Origin: Dipteris shenzhenensis
Taxonomy: Eukaryota; Polypodiophyta; Polypodiopsida; Gleicheniales
Assembly (NCBI GenBank): GCA_047967505.1
Contig: CM106539.1
Length of the DNA: 64,000 nucleotides
Reading direction: 5' to 3' (one strand)
Shown here: in pieces, positions 20,830-33,599 of the stretch
How the letters are laid out: each line of letters begins with the position of its first letter
Numbering within the stretch: the first letter of the stretch is position 1
Translations under genes and position numbers: made by a program
Notes under the pieces: generated by a model
The model's database searches: none
What the model was told of the DNA's origin: nothing
What the model saw: the letters and a program-made list of their open reading frames with translations, nothing else

Positions 20830-23800
20830 CTGGAATCTGGTCCTGTAGGAACTTCTCTTACTGGAAGCAACTGTGCGTCTACCTCATTATTATGATCTCT
20901 ATCCAGTAATCTGGTTTGCAAGCCAGCTCCCGAATCAGTGCCTGATGTTGGTCTATTTGCAAATGTTACTCCAGTAGCAAGAGTTCTACCTCTTCCTGGA
21001 AACCTCTGCAGCCAAGCAAATTGAAGTAAAAGCCTATAGAACCATGTTTACATTTAACCTTGTTTTTGTTTGCTTCTGCAAAGCATACCTCATCCATTGG
21101 AATCTCTCTTTGTGGTACCCAGGTTCTCAGGCCTCTCCATAAATTTCCAAGTCCTGTGCTACTGCAAAAGCATGAAGCAGCATTAACAAATACAATCAGG
21201 CTGCACAGAAACGAAGATAGGTCAATCGGAGTGGTACATTACCTGCTTGCATGGGACACTGTAGGAAGGGATCCAGTAGAAATCCCACCTCCCACAATAA
21301 ATCCTGACCTTCGTACACAACTGGCCTAAACCATAAAGCAGCCAAATTAGATAGCAGCTGATACGTGCATTGTGCAGGAATAAAACCTATTTAAAAGATA
21401 TTACAATCCTAGTCCCAAACTGTAGCTAGCAACAAAGCTTAAAACTCAACAGCAAACGGACACAGCATATGGCACATTAAATGCATAGGAACAGTGATGC
21501 CGAAGTCCTCATAGTTTTTCAATTCAATCAGCAATTCAAGCCTGATGCTTTGAACCTCCTAGAAGAAGATATGTCAACTCACCAGCACCCATGAGCTCTC
21601 AATAGCAGAGTAGGTCGATGATCCAAACAGCAATAGATTGAAAAGACCACAAGTATCTGCAGCATACTACCGTAAGCCTCCCTTTGGCAACAACATGGAA
21701 AAAAGTAACAGAATAGAATGCAACAACTATTGTATCTAAGGTCATGGTTGCCGGAGTGTATAAGCCTTTCATAGACAGACTTCTATATATTCTATGCATG
21801 TCTTCCTTGTTAGGCACATGCTATATTTCTAATGACCAAGAAGAACATAAATTTTGAATATAGACAAGAATATAAGCATGAGAAAAACCAACAGACATGC
21901 GAACCCAGATAGAATTCCACATAAATGCCCCAGGAATGACACATTGGGCATCAGAATCTGGAACAAGATAAGTAGAATCCAAGGATACCTGCAAATTGTT
22001 ATCCACAATCAAAGTCACATCCCTAAGTCTTCATTGCATTGTCAGATTTACAAAATAAGATCCTACTCCTTCATCCAAATATTATCTCCAACACTGTCTG
22101 GTTAAAAACCCCTTTTTCATCCTTGACTAAATCTCAAACATGCGAACAACAGATGTCCATTCAGGACCTCTACTGCAGGAATCGCCACACCCTACAATGG
22201 TATTCACTTATCATCACTGTAACTTGCTTGATCTACAACAGTGTGCTTACTCAACGTAAGTATTACTTTTGATTCTCATTGCAACAATGTATACTAGTAT
22301 GATTATATTTGCCACAGGAAACTGATGCTTATCACATGATAAAAAATAGCAGAACGTCTGGTACCCAATAAGGGCATCCTCCCCTAGAAATCATTCCTTC
22401 CAAACTTGATAGCAGGAAGTTCCTTAAAATTTCATACATCCCAAAGCTAGCTTAGAGTAGTAAGGAAAGCTGAAGTCATGACAGTGTTATCCTTCTTTCA
22501 TGCTTTGTGAATTTTCCTGTTCACTATAAATCAGGACTTACCACTTTGCCGGTAAGTTGAAAAGACCGAATACACTGCACAAATCACAAATGCATTGAGA
22601 AAAAGCTCACCATCGAGTATTGAACATTATAGTGAAAGACCAAAAAAAAAAGGCTTGTGGTACGCGGGTATGCACATAGAGACTGAATTCTTGATCATTT
22701 GATCATCAAGGGGATTCACCTGCGGTTTTGAGCTCCACTTAGACTAGTCTCCATTACGATCATAGCAAAGATCATACCGGAGAAACCGATACTACATTGA
22801 CCCATTAAGAAGTTATATGGATAAATCGGATTGTGAGATGCAATGAACGCAATAAGTAAATGCAGTAGTCCATTGCAGGTTGAAATCAAAAAAAGCACAT
22901 GAGAGTATCGAACAGAGCCCAGAATACGCTCTAGTCCACTGCCAATTGGCACTAGTGCCAGCATGTTGAACGCTAGATGCAAGATCGACACATGGAATAG
23001 TGTTGATGTATAGATCCTGTAGACTGCACAGGTTGCAACCTAGTCAATGACGACTTGATGGAAACTTACCCTCAAAGCCATAACTGGCAAGCTCAAAAAC
23101 TTGTGAAACAAGTCAAACACACCTTGAAATCTTGAAGTTATCATAGTTGGAAGAAAGCACACGCCTTCAAAATAATCATAACCGATCAGTAAGGAGATAA
23201 AATATATGGCTCCACACAAGGCGACTACTGTTGCAGTGATCGACGGTACCGTCCCCCACCATTGTGATACCCTTGTACTCAAGCTTGCCTGCATCATATA
23301 TTAACTGCCCGTTATTTTCAGACATAAACTTTTAGCTTTATCAAGTCCTCTTATTCCTCTATAAATTCATTACAAACCTACCTTCCCGATTTCGTTGTTT
23401 AGAAACGATCATGAAGATCTGGTTTTGGGCATTTATTTCATCTTCAAAGCAATGATACAACGTTGGCCTTGCACCTCAGCTCTCTCACTCGTGCTTTTTT
23501 TAGTACCAGAACCTAAAGCCTGGCTGACACATCTTCAATCATACTACTATGGTACTTTAAGTGGTTCGCAGGATCATGGAAATCAGACCAACTATGCCTT
23601 CAAAGGTTGCAGGTGAGGCTGATTGCTTCAAGATTTTGAAACCTTTCGGCAATCTCCAATTAACTTGCGAACGCATTGGCTTTTATCGTTTCCAGGGTAG
23701 AACGACAGAATGTTCCATTATTAGTTCGGAAACAAGCACATAAATGACAAGACGTCTGATATGTACAAGATGACCCTGGTGGAATAATTTGAGGCAGACC

Positions 23801-24003
23801 TATAGTAACTATGTAAGGCTCCCATAGCACAAATGAAACGAAGATAACGAATCAAGACGTAAATATATACAACCGCGATGATCTCAACGAGGGATGCCAA
23901 ATTACGGCTTCGAATTGCCGAATTTACATCCACCTCTCTCTCTGTCCAACAAGACAAGAAAGCCAGAAAGTCGCGTGACCTCTGAGACTACATTTGACCT
24001 CAT
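20830..24003 (-). CDS. Rhomboid-like intramembrane protease, plant RBL13/14/15 type (3' end not found)
   Basis: Nine exons join in consistent phase: 24003-23980, 23288-23123, 23023-22720, 22574-22542 (33-bp microexon), 21988-21897, 21656-21583, 21325-21243, 21161-21089, 21005-20830. All introns start GT and end AG. About 341 codons result, starting MRSNVVSE, against roughly 400 in the Arabidopsis relatives. The rhomboid serine sits in CSIGFSG (Ser about 145) and the catalytic His in LGHLCG (about 197). Several hydrophobic segments span residues 25-210, and a Ser/Gly/Arg-rich tail carries WVPQRE and GRGRTL. Members of this group normally end in a UBA (ubiquitin-binding) domain. That part is missing: the last exon ends in phase 2 and the Gypsy element starts 690 bp later. 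Every visible codon is intact, so the gene may still work if the transposon is spliced out. Expected role: membrane protein cleavage or handling in an internal membrane; substrate unknown. Confidence 0.92.
23289..23979 (-). other. First intron of the rhomboid gene
   Basis: This 691-bp intron has donor GAG|GTCACG (a weak GT site) and acceptor GATGCAG|GCAAGC. It was placed because the 8-codon first exon MRSNVVSE matches the short N-terminus of plant relatives and both ends are in phase 0. An in-frame ATG pair just before the acceptor (23297) would otherwise look like a start. Confidence 0.8.
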
Positions 24004-24180
24004 TTCGAAGCTCCTAGTCGCGCGCACGCCAAATCGCTAAAATTCAGAGCCGCTACCCTACGAACAGAGCTGCAGGTTCGCAAATCACTTTAAATGGTAG
24101 CAGGCATGTCTCAGGCTTGGACCGTGGTTCACAGTGTACGGCCTTTTAATACTAGTCGGTCAAGCTGACCAGGTTAGTGT
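24004..24180 (-). promoter_or_regulatory. Probable 5' UTR/promoter region of the rhomboid gene
   Basis: The sequence directly upstream of the start codon contains a CpG-containing patch (GCGCGCACGCC near 24020) in otherwise AT-rich DNA, as often seen at plant gene starts. No clear TATA box was found, and the transcription start cannot be placed by eye. Confidence 0.4.
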
Positions 24181-27079
24181 GGGTTTACGGGTATATAGTG
24201 GTAATGAGGTTTAAAGTTTAGGTTTACCCTAACCGTATCTTGAATGCTCGTGTTTTCTTGGCTCTCGTGGGTCGCCATCGCTCTCCTGCAACACCTTTAG
24301 GGAGTTGCCTAAATGACGGAACTCCATTTCTAGCTATCCATTCCCCACCTCTTCATTCTCAGTTCTTTCCCCGACAATACTTACCGTTGTCTCCTAGCAA
24401 ACTGGTTTTCTCATGTAATTGGCCAATCTTTCTCACTATTCTCTCCCAGTAGACTGGTTTCTATGTTGGGTTGTCAAAGCTTTGCATTTGTTCTTTATGC
24501 ATGTGTCATTATGGACCTTACACGGGTCAATATATTGTTATCGCAAGGCCCCCTAACATATATATGTTTCCTTCATTAACCCAAGCTTAAATGTCTGATG
24601 ACAGCTCTGTGATAGACGGATGTAGTGGGTTTTTTGTCTATTACTTGAAATACTTGATAGTTGCTACAAGATACTATGTGTGACATCTATTGTGCTTCGT
24701 TATCTTCGTTTCTTCAACAATTCCTTGGTTAGTCAATATATATCGCATGTTGTTAGCTAATAATAGGCCAAAAGTTCTGAGAGAATGATTTGAACAAGTT
24801 TATGGCCGAATATTCTCAGAAAAATTTTGTTCTTTAGGCATAGGTTGTGAGGAAGAAGATTTCAACTAATTAATGCGTCGTTCACTCTTCGTTATAAGAA
24901 GGATTTGCATAACCGTTTTTAGATACGAATACAATGTTTCCTTTCATGTCTTTGACATGAAGTTGAAACATTTGTTATCTTTATGGTTCGTGATTCGTGA
25001 GTTCTCATTTTCATATCCCTTTTTCACTCAAGAGCATTGTACGCTTCATAAGCCAAGAAAGGGAAACATTCATCATGTTTAGGGGGGTCGGTGGAAGCTA
25101 TAATTCTATAAGTTTGAGCTTCCACATGTATGCATGCTTTGCATTGATGGCTATATGTTTCCCGTGTGTGTTATAAAAAGAGTAGTTGTGTGAGCACGAT
25201 ACAACTTTTTGTATGCTCAGCTTATGTTTCCGGTTGGCTTCTCATCTTTGTTTGAGTCAAATGTTGAGATGGTGTATTACAAAGCTGTGCATCTTTTTAC
25301 ATATATGTTCCTCTTGCAATTTAGTCTTTCGTTTGTTTCTCTTTGACATTATGTCCTTACTCTCTCTATCCTCTTTGTTCAACTATAAAGGATGATTTCT
25401 TTCTTTCAGTCATAGATACAACGCAGAATTGTGATTGTGTGTGTCAACTCTTTCTTGTAGTATTTTAGTCTTTTGCCTCAGTGTATTATGTTTTGTGGAG
25501 AGGGCCAAAAGTTTGTAGCTATTGTTTTATATGATATCTCGAGTGTTTTTTGATCCAAAGTTTGCATTGGTGATTATGTGTGTAGTAGATTTTTCTCAAG
25601 TATTTTTAGATAAGTCTTTCTTGTCATTTTATGTTATTTTGTGGAGATGGCCGAATCTATGTAACTGCTCATTTATATTATATTTCAATGTTTTTTTTTT
25701 TGAATGTCTATTTTGTTGACCTTCATTTTGTCTACATTCATTGTGCTTTGACTTCATGAGAAGTTTGCTTTTTGATGCTTGTGTTTATTGTTGCCCCCAC
25801 ATTTTTAACTATTCTCTTTTCTTATTTTATGAAAAAAGCAAAATGCAAATTGAACATGTTGCAATTGATTATGTGAACTTGGTTTTGTTTAATAGACTAC
25901 TATGTTCTCATCTTTTCATCTCATTTTAGTGCTTATATCATTGTTATCTACATCATTTGATATTGATATTTGATATGTACATCAAACTGCAAAAAGAAGA
26001 CCCAATGTTGGATATTATAATAATTGCACCTATAAAGGAATCATTGCCATGTCATTGCACCTATAAAGGAATCATCCCTATGAATATATCTATCAAGAGT
26101 TTTCAACACACACATTTAGCAAATCGACTACGCAACCAAGTTATCTACTTGAATTGTAGAAGCACTGCCTTGAAAGCATTACTTTGGCTCTTTTCACACC
26201 AAGTTGGGCGTCACCAAATACTTTGGCAAATTTTAATTACAGCTTGCAGGTATGATCTTTTCTATTGGAATTTGCTTGACTTTGTATCAGTCTGCATGCT
26301 TGAGCTATAAAAAGAATAAAGTTTCCAAGTAGTCAAATAAAGTGTATTGCATGGTCTAAGAAAAAGAAAAATATATCTTTGGTCAAATACCAAAGGTGGA
26401 GGCATGTAAAGTCATCTTGATATATACCTTAGTGGATATGATTCTCCAACTACCACAACCATTTCTTGAATTGCTTCAACATAACACACATGTATTGAAG
26501 TCTTAGCTCTTCAATAAGAAAGTAGAGGGATGGATTTTGATTGACACGTTTAGTCTTATAACTGGCTTCATTGTGGCAAAAGATGAAGTTCTGTAGACTT
26601 TTCCATGTGTTAATGTGTTGAGCAATCAACTCTCTTCCAATTACTTTGTAAAACTCATTGCTATGCATGAATGTATTAACTATTTAACAATCTTCCATTG
26701 CATTTCAAAAGTTGAATTTTATTCAATTGTGTTTGTATCCTAAGTATACAATATAAGGGAGAATTTATTATCTTTCCATTTGGGTTCATTATACAACCTC
26801 TTGCTTTTGAGTTGTGATTAAGCAATTGTTATTGTAATGGAGGCATTGAGAACTTGCTTAGACTTTGAAGTTGACAAGTAGTTTAGAAAAGGGAATCCTC
26901 AAAACAAGTGTTTCTTCTTATGCATTTTGTACATGTTGCACTATCATATTAAGTCAGAGGCTCTTAAGAGAAGTATTGTTGCATCTTTTCCTAGTATGAA
27001 TGTTGCAAATCAACAATATGAAAAATTGCACTCATACATTGCAAAATTTAAATTACATAAACAATATGTGTCTATCTTC
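24181..27079. other. AT-rich unassigned DNA
   Basis: No gene is recognisable. T-runs dominate the plus strand from 24.5 to 25.9 kb. ORFs at 25957-26310 (+) and 26450-26668 (-) have no motif I can name. The last part may include the eroded upstream portion of the Helitron-like element that becomes readable near 27.1 kb. Confidence 0.35.
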
Positions 27080-28390
27080 TCCACCAAGTGACCATACCTT
27101 CCCCCAACTTCTATACAAGCCTTGAAACAAATGAACACAATGAAAAAGTACTTCAACTAGCAAAAGCAAAAACAAGCAATTGATCACTTTAATGAAACAA
27201 CATATAAAAGTTCAAAAATATTAGAAAATCCAAAGGCAATAGATGGATTAAGAACTACAGTAGAAATTAAAGAAGGAATGTTAGTAGAATTGTGCTCTAA
27301 AAATATAAACCAATACAATGGACTAATGAACAGTGCTGATGGGTTTTTCATGACTATGAGCACATACAACAACATATACATTGCATGGATACAAGTCCCA
27401 ACAAAAAACATAGGAATTCAAACAAGGCACAAAAACATAAATGCCTTTAGTGAGAACATAGATAAAAAATGGACACCAATAATTTGTGCTACAAAAGAAG
27501 TGCGAGTAAGCCCATAAAAAACAAGTAGTTTGACACATTAGCAATTTCAAATTCAACTTGAAACAATACATAGAGCACAAGGAGTAACTATGTAAAATTT
27601 AGCATTCTCTCAAAAAGTTAGTATGCACACAAGGACTAGCATATACAGATTTCTCATGTGTTAAAAAAATACACAAACTTTACTTACTAGATCCACTCAA
27701 ACATGAACACTTTACAATTGAAAAAGTTGTAGAGAAAGAAACACAAAGATTCACAAACAATTCCAAATGGATAACTATAAATGACACCAAAAGTTTACCA
27801 TTAACTAATACAATACTCATACAATCTCTGATTACAATATCATCAAAAAATATATCAATTAGACATACAATGTACTTCTCCTCTCATCCAGTCTAACATT
27901 ATATGATTGCAAGAAACTAAAACAAATAAATGTGAAGAATATTTGCCTCCACACTAAATAAAATGCAACAATAGAAACATGTATCAATAAAACATAGGCA
28001 TAAAAAACACATTTACACATGAAATAACACTAGCTCAAATTTAAAACAATCTTAAATTTTTACGTATATAGACCCCCAACACATAATTACAAAACATTTT
28101 TAACATACATAGAAAACATCTTGCAAAACATGAAAAACAACACGCACATTGTATTAATAGGTGACTTCAACATTGATATACATATAAATAAGCACGCTAA
28201 TCAAGGAAACTTGAGAACATAATGAATAAATTCGACATCCATATGCAACTAAAAGAAAAAACTACTATTTATGGATCTCAATTAGATCACATGTGGACAA
28301 ACCTAACAAATCAAAATATATAAACATGAACATCATTTGCATATTGTCCAGGTCACTCAATCATCTATATATATGCATGATCATCATGAA
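27080..28390 (+). pseudogene. Helitron-like relic 1: PIF1-type helicase C-terminus fused to EEP endonuclease
   Basis: Helicase traces start near 27100 (FPQLLYKP), then DGLRTTVEIKEGMLVELC and NGLMNSADGFF (27240-27345), WTPIICATKE (27470), the IHRAQGVTM block (about 27570, motif V/VI position) and a shifted frame with a FSCVKKIHKLYLLDP block. An endonuclease/exonuclease/phosphatase-like domain follows: YRPPTHNYKTF (28065), IGDFNIDIHI (28157) and LDHMWTNLTN (28282). Helicase joined to such an endonuclease is known for the Helentron/Helitron2 branch of rolling-circle transposons. No Rep/HUH domain was found upstream. Frameshifts and stops are numerous. The order and motifs match the second relic at 38.5-40.4 kb. 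Confidence 0.72.
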
Positions 28391-31343
28391 CACCATTACA
28401 TTAAATTATTTCCACACAAAGTAACTTTTCTATCAAAGCAGGGCCTTAGTGGATCCTCCATGTTGTCTTTCCCATGAGCATGTGAAAAAGCTAGCTACCA
28501 ACTAGGGTAGCTAGGTAGTGATTTAGCATTTTTGTGATGCTGCTTCCACATGTCTTGCAAAATGGAGAGCAAGACTTTCCATGACACGCATGTTTTTTCT
28601 CTATCTAGAATTTTCCTTTCGATTGTGGCTATGTGATTCGATGCTCTTTCTATTTTTATTTCTTCATTTAATGTCTTGTTAAGTACACATTGTTTCATGG
28701 GATGGGGCATTTTATGATTGACAAAGCATGTCTTTTTTGGCATCGTAATAAAACATGGTTTTGAAATAGAAGCCATAGCAAGTATTGCATCAAAGTTTTT
28801 CACTTCATTTCAATAGAACCCCATGGCAATTAATGCTCTTATTGCTCCATACGTCTGACAATTTTCAAGATTATTTTTTGCTATTGCACCCTATTTACAT
28901 TTGTTTTCTTTGCCATAAATCTATTTCAATCTTGCATTTGATGGGAGAAAAGCTTGCATCTACGATCATTTTGTATTTTTGGCCATTCTACTTCAATATT
29001 TTTGAGAGGGCTAGCTTCTTACTACTTTCTGTACACATCTCTTACATATTCCTCCATCTCTTGTTAAATTCCTACATCTTATGATGTCCACCTTGAGCTA
29101 CTTGGAGCTTTTGTTCCAAGATCAATTTTAGATTGCAATTCAATACTCTTGTCTCTTGCTAGCTTGACATCATTTACAAAACCAAATCTCTATTCTCCTT
29201 AACCTCTTTTAATTTACCTGCTTCCTCTTTGTTAAGTCTAGCTTCACTCGTATACTTCTCTAATTTCTTGTAGAATCACCTATTGTGTCTTGGTATGCCA
29301 TGACTTATAGTCATAATTGTAACTTGAAATCCTCATTGTGGGTATGGATATGCTTGTGCAGCAAGAGAAACCATCTCTTTGAAGAGATATAGCATTTGGA
29401 GCTTTATGTTGCTCAATATATTTTTTGTAGTAAAAGTACTACCCAAGTCTCGCTGTTGCATCCTTGGAAGTCCCACCTCTATTTGGAAGTAACTGTAGTA
29501 GCAAGAGGTTTTGAAATCTATGTAGGAGGTCTAGTCTCTTATCCAATTATTTCTTGGATTAGTACCTTCCACATTTTTCCTATGTTGTGAAGTGGCTCCT
29601 CTAAAGGTTTTTTGGAATAACATGTCATTAATTTCTAAGAGTCTGTCCATCTTCCTCTTTGCTTAATCTATAGACATTTTGTACCCTAAATAATTGGCAT
29701 GTTGCTACCCATGTGACAGACCTACTTAAGTCCCCATAAAAGAGAAGGGAGACTCAAGGGAGATTTTAAGAAGTGACTTCTATTCAAATTTAGTGGAGGA
29801 GAATCAGTTTCATGCATTCAAGAGGAAGCAAGAGCTCCAAGAAGAAAAGTCTAAGAATAATGATATTTTGCTTCTATGGTTTTTAACGTTATATTTCAAA
29901 ACAAATATTTCCTATGACTACTACTCTTCCTATTATTAACCAAACACTTGCTATGAGTAACCTTTGATTAAGCTAAATAATGCTATAATTAAGCTATCTT
30001 TGGAAAGTGCTATAACCAAATACATGCCATGAATACTATGCTTTCTATGATTTTATCAAATAGTTATCCATAGATTAAATATGTTCCTAAAAACATCAAA
30101 AGATGCTTGGAGAGGTGATGTACATAGGGGAATTATTTCTGACTCACTTGATATGGGGACTCATAGGCAAGGATTTTACCTCTACATTCTACAATCCACT
30201 ATAGGCCAACACCATGCACTTACTCGAAGAGACTCTCAATCAAATCCCTTGCAAAAGCTCAAAACAAGTTGGAGGCATCACCATTGCCAAGTCCAAGCTC
30301 TCACACCTATCGTACCTCTGAGTCCTAATCCACATTGTACACAAATAAGTAGAATCAAGGTGGAGCTTTGGTACAATTGTAATAGGAAACTTCAATGGCA
30401 CTGCTAATCCAACTCTTAAACATGCCAAATCCTTCAAGAGGACATGGCACCAACAGGTCCATCTAGTCATTCCTCTCAAAAATTTGGGATAGACCAGATC
30501 TTGCAAGATACCATATCCTCTATCCAATGCTTGTTGCTCCTTAAACTAGCTCCTTGTCTAATAGGAGAGCCTCTTTTCATAATCATAAAAGAGCTTGATA
30601 TTGGCCTAGCTATCCAGACTACTCCTTACATGCCGCTAGCTCATATAGTAGATCACTGTAGTCAGGGAAAAAATTTTGTAGACTCATAGCTCATAGGAAT
30701 GCTCCATGACCTTGTGAAGCCCCAAAACTAGCCTCTTGCTATGCAAGATTGACCTAAGATAGATCCATAGAGTCATGATAGATTGTGTAGTTTACAACCT
30801 CAGCCTCTCAGTATCAAAATCTTCATCTTGCTTGATATGATTGCTATACAAGCCATAATGTGAGGCTCTAAGGTAAAAGTAATATTCTCTACAACAATTA
30901 GGATGAAGGCTTGAAAGATTCTATGCAATAAGTCTCATGAATCTAGAAAATTAATTGCAAATTTACAAAAATCTAGCTCATTATTACAGTGCTTAATCAA
31001 ACTCTTGCATAATCATGTCTATGGCTTATTGGCATAGATCATGCTCATATTTCTCAGATGTTAACTCATAATGAGTAAACATGTTATATATCTCAAAAGA
31101 CTATTAGAGCATTGGTAAGCATTGATGCAATGACTCTAATGATTAAATTTGGACCCTAGATCATGATTCATCCTTCTTAATATGTATCAATATGGTCAAT
31201 CATTGAAGCATCTCGTTTGTTTTATTGTTGTAAATCAAAACAAAGTACTACGAGCCTTTCATTGATGAGTTAGCCATATAGAATGTCAAGTTATCAAACT
31301 AGAGTTTTCCACAATGAACGTTGGAAGTTGGTCCCATAAACTG
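28391..31343. other. AT-rich unassigned DNA
   Basis: No feature could be named. A 102-codon minus-strand ORF at 28495-28803 (Lys/Glu/Arg-rich, MKNFDAILAMASISKPCF start) looks somewhat coding-like but has no known motif. A 108-codon plus ORF at 30081-30407 is likewise unrecognised. Confidence 0.35.
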
Positions 31344-31380
31344 TGTCCAAATCATCATCTGTGTGATGATGATTTGGACA
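31344..31380. repeat. Perfect 16-bp hairpin
   Basis: TGTCCAAATCATCATC (31344-31359) and its exact reverse complement (31365-31380) flank a 5-base loop, TGTGT. Such a perfect stem could end a small inverted-repeat element, act as a rolling-circle terminator or be chance. A Helitron-type end would need CTRR shortly after it, which is not present. Confidence 0.6.
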
Positions 31381-32321
31381 ATAATTATTTATGTACAATA
31401 GCTAAAGGACTTTGTGTCTTGTAAAACCTATGGTTTTTTCTCGATTAAAAAGGCATGATCAACAATCCTACTATCAACTGATTGCAACTCTTTGCTTAGG
31501 CATGGAAGTTAAATTTCAAGAGGTTTTTCCAACCTTCTTCCTTTCTCAATCTTATATAAGGAGCTTGATGCCAACTTATAGTGGGAAATTTAGAGGGGAC
31601 TTGACTAAACTAGCTGAGTTGCTAACACTTGAAGTTAATGTAAGCAATTGTTCGACCACATCATCTAACCTCATCATCAGTAAAGAAGGGATGTACAAGA
31701 CACCACGTCAACCATGGTAGCTAAGAGGGGGGTTGCACAACACCCAAGATAGACACAATGCCCTATAGAAAGTAGTAGCAACTAATGGAGTTACAGGTTG
31801 TCTTTAGACATGTCCCCCTAATAACATAGCCTTCTTCCTCCTTACAAGAGAGATGAAGAGGATAATATGCCAAATCCTATGATGAGCACAAAGGATAGCC
31901 AAGAAGCACCTCAAATTTCAAAGAACCATGAGAGGCCATATTTTCAACAAGATAATTGCATGTTTGAAATTTGAAATTCAAGGGAGGAGCAAACCTATGT
32001 TCCTTTTATAATTTAATGGGGAAAAAATTTTAAGTGGAGTTGAGCCAATGATGATGGTACCTTTGTTGGATTTGTATTTTGTAAATACATATGAATTTGT
32101 TGAAAGGAATGCACTTGATCTCTACACCTGATTGTGGCTATAGGATCATTCATGCTTTAACTATAGTATGGCTACTAGCTTGGTATTTACCTTTCTTTAG
32201 TATATTTTCAAAGTTCTAATACTTATTATTCCGATTTTTTATTAGCAAGTTTTAGTATATATCTCATCATCAAATACATGGATTCCTCTAAATTTTTGTG
32301 AACAAAATTTATTATTGTGCT
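31381..32321. other. Unassigned sequence
   Basis: A 102-codon ORF (31412-31720) has no recognisable motif. Nothing else stands out. Confidence 0.3.
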
Positions 32322-32580
32322 GAGAGATTATGTTAGGCTCTCTACTCTTGTAAATCCATATGCTTCTATCGAGTATGTCTATGTTAAATCTTAAATTTTC
32401 TATTTATGCTTCTAGATGCTCCTATAAATTCTGTCGAGTACATCTATGTTAAACCTTCTGTTTTTTGTTTTTGAATTTTCTATTTTTGTGCTTTTGTATG
32501 AGAGATTATGTTACGTTCTCTACTCCTATAAATCCATATGCTTCAATCAAGTATGTCTATGTTAAAACTTGCATTTTTTG
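32322..32580. repeat. Short imperfect tandem repeats (~178-bp spacing)
   Basis: AGAGATTATGTTA followed by CTCTACTC, TAAATCCATATGCTTC and AGTATGTCTATGTTAAA occurs at 32323-32400 and 32501-32575. A shortened third copy (TGTCGAGTACATCTATGTTA) lies near 32436. No coding sense is seen. Confidence 0.75.
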
Positions 32581-33340
32581 TTTTTATTTTATCTTGATTC
32601 ACAAAGAGATTCTTCAAATTTACATGTGCCTAACTAATTATCTAATTTTATTTAGGAGTCTCTTGCTCAATTCACAAATATTAGGTATGAATTTGTAGCC
32701 AACATACTTCAAATAGGTTGCAAAGAGTCCATTCCAAAATATGAATACAATAGGAGATTTGGTGAGTGGTTTTAAAATCTAAAGGAAATATCTTTTGTAA
32801 ATAGAAATGTCAATACTACTTCTATCATAACATGTGCTTGTATACTCATATTTTATGATATGACTATTTAAGGCCCATAAGTAAGACTAGAGAAACATGA
32901 GTTATAGAACATTTTGTCTATTAGCTTTAGACTACTTGATTGCAACTTAGTGTCTAGGAAGAGGTAGAATGCCTTGGATCACTTGCCCTTACATGGTTGA
33001 TTGTCATGCATATATGTATTGAAATCAACCTACCTATCCTCGCTCTTGTGGTTTCCCATCTTACAGAGTCAGCTTTATATCTAGTCCATCTGTGTTAAGC
33101 AGTCTAAAGCTAAGATTAGAGATTGTCTCTTGCAATTCAATTACAAGAGCAAAAATGTCACTCTTCATGTAACAAAAATGAATATGGGTTTGATGTCTCT
33201 CACAATTGAATTACAAGAGGAAAATGTCACTTGATGTCTAGATAGTTAATACTTTTGAAATTTAAAATTAAATGACAGAATAAGTAAGAAACTAAGTAAG
33301 ATTGGAAAATAGCTTATTCAGTGTAATTATTCTAGCGATT
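32581..33340. other. Unassigned sequence
   Basis: AT-rich DNA without identifiable genes. The phrase CAATT(C/G)AATTACAAGAG recurs near 33138 and 33206, a minor local repeat. Confidence 0.3.
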
Positions 33341-33351
33341 TTGAAATTTCT

Positions 33352-33420
33352 ATTGTGTGTGTATGTGTGTGCATGCGCATGCATGCATGCGTTTGTGTGC
33401 ATGTGTGCACGTGTTGTTAC
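33352..33420. repeat. Compound GT/CATG simple repeat
   Basis: Runs of TGTG, GCATGC and GTGTGC alternate over about 65 bp. Alternating purine-pyrimidine DNA of this kind can adopt Z-form. It also generates spurious Cys/Val/His ORFs. Confidence 0.8.
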
Positions 33421-33599
33421 GAGTCCATAAACTTTGAGGGCTTCTTCTTTGCTAGTCCTCCCAACCACGGATTCTCTTCGGAGCTCCTCCTGAGTCATGA
33501 GATGATCTGTCCAAAACCTCCTTTTGTTTTATCTCCCTCTAGAATCCTCCCACCTAGCCCACTGCATGCCATGTGGACTTCTAGATGCCAAGTGTCCTT

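Noticed and set aside
23064-23070. GTAAGT at 23069 as donor of the second rhomboid exon
   Set aside because: It looks like a perfect donor but would shift the frame against the next exon. The donor CAAG|GTGTGT at 23122 joins in phase and restores the conserved FQ-VYR junction.
23292-23297. ATG-ATG at 23297 as the rhomboid start
   Set aside because: It lies inside the intron just before a good acceptor (GATGCAG|GCAAGC). The upstream 24-bp exon MRSNVVSE fits the family N-terminus and phase better.
31344-31380. Helitron 3' terminal hairpin
   Set aside because: No CTRR-T end follows the hairpin within the expected distance, and it is 3 kb from the nearest helicase trace.
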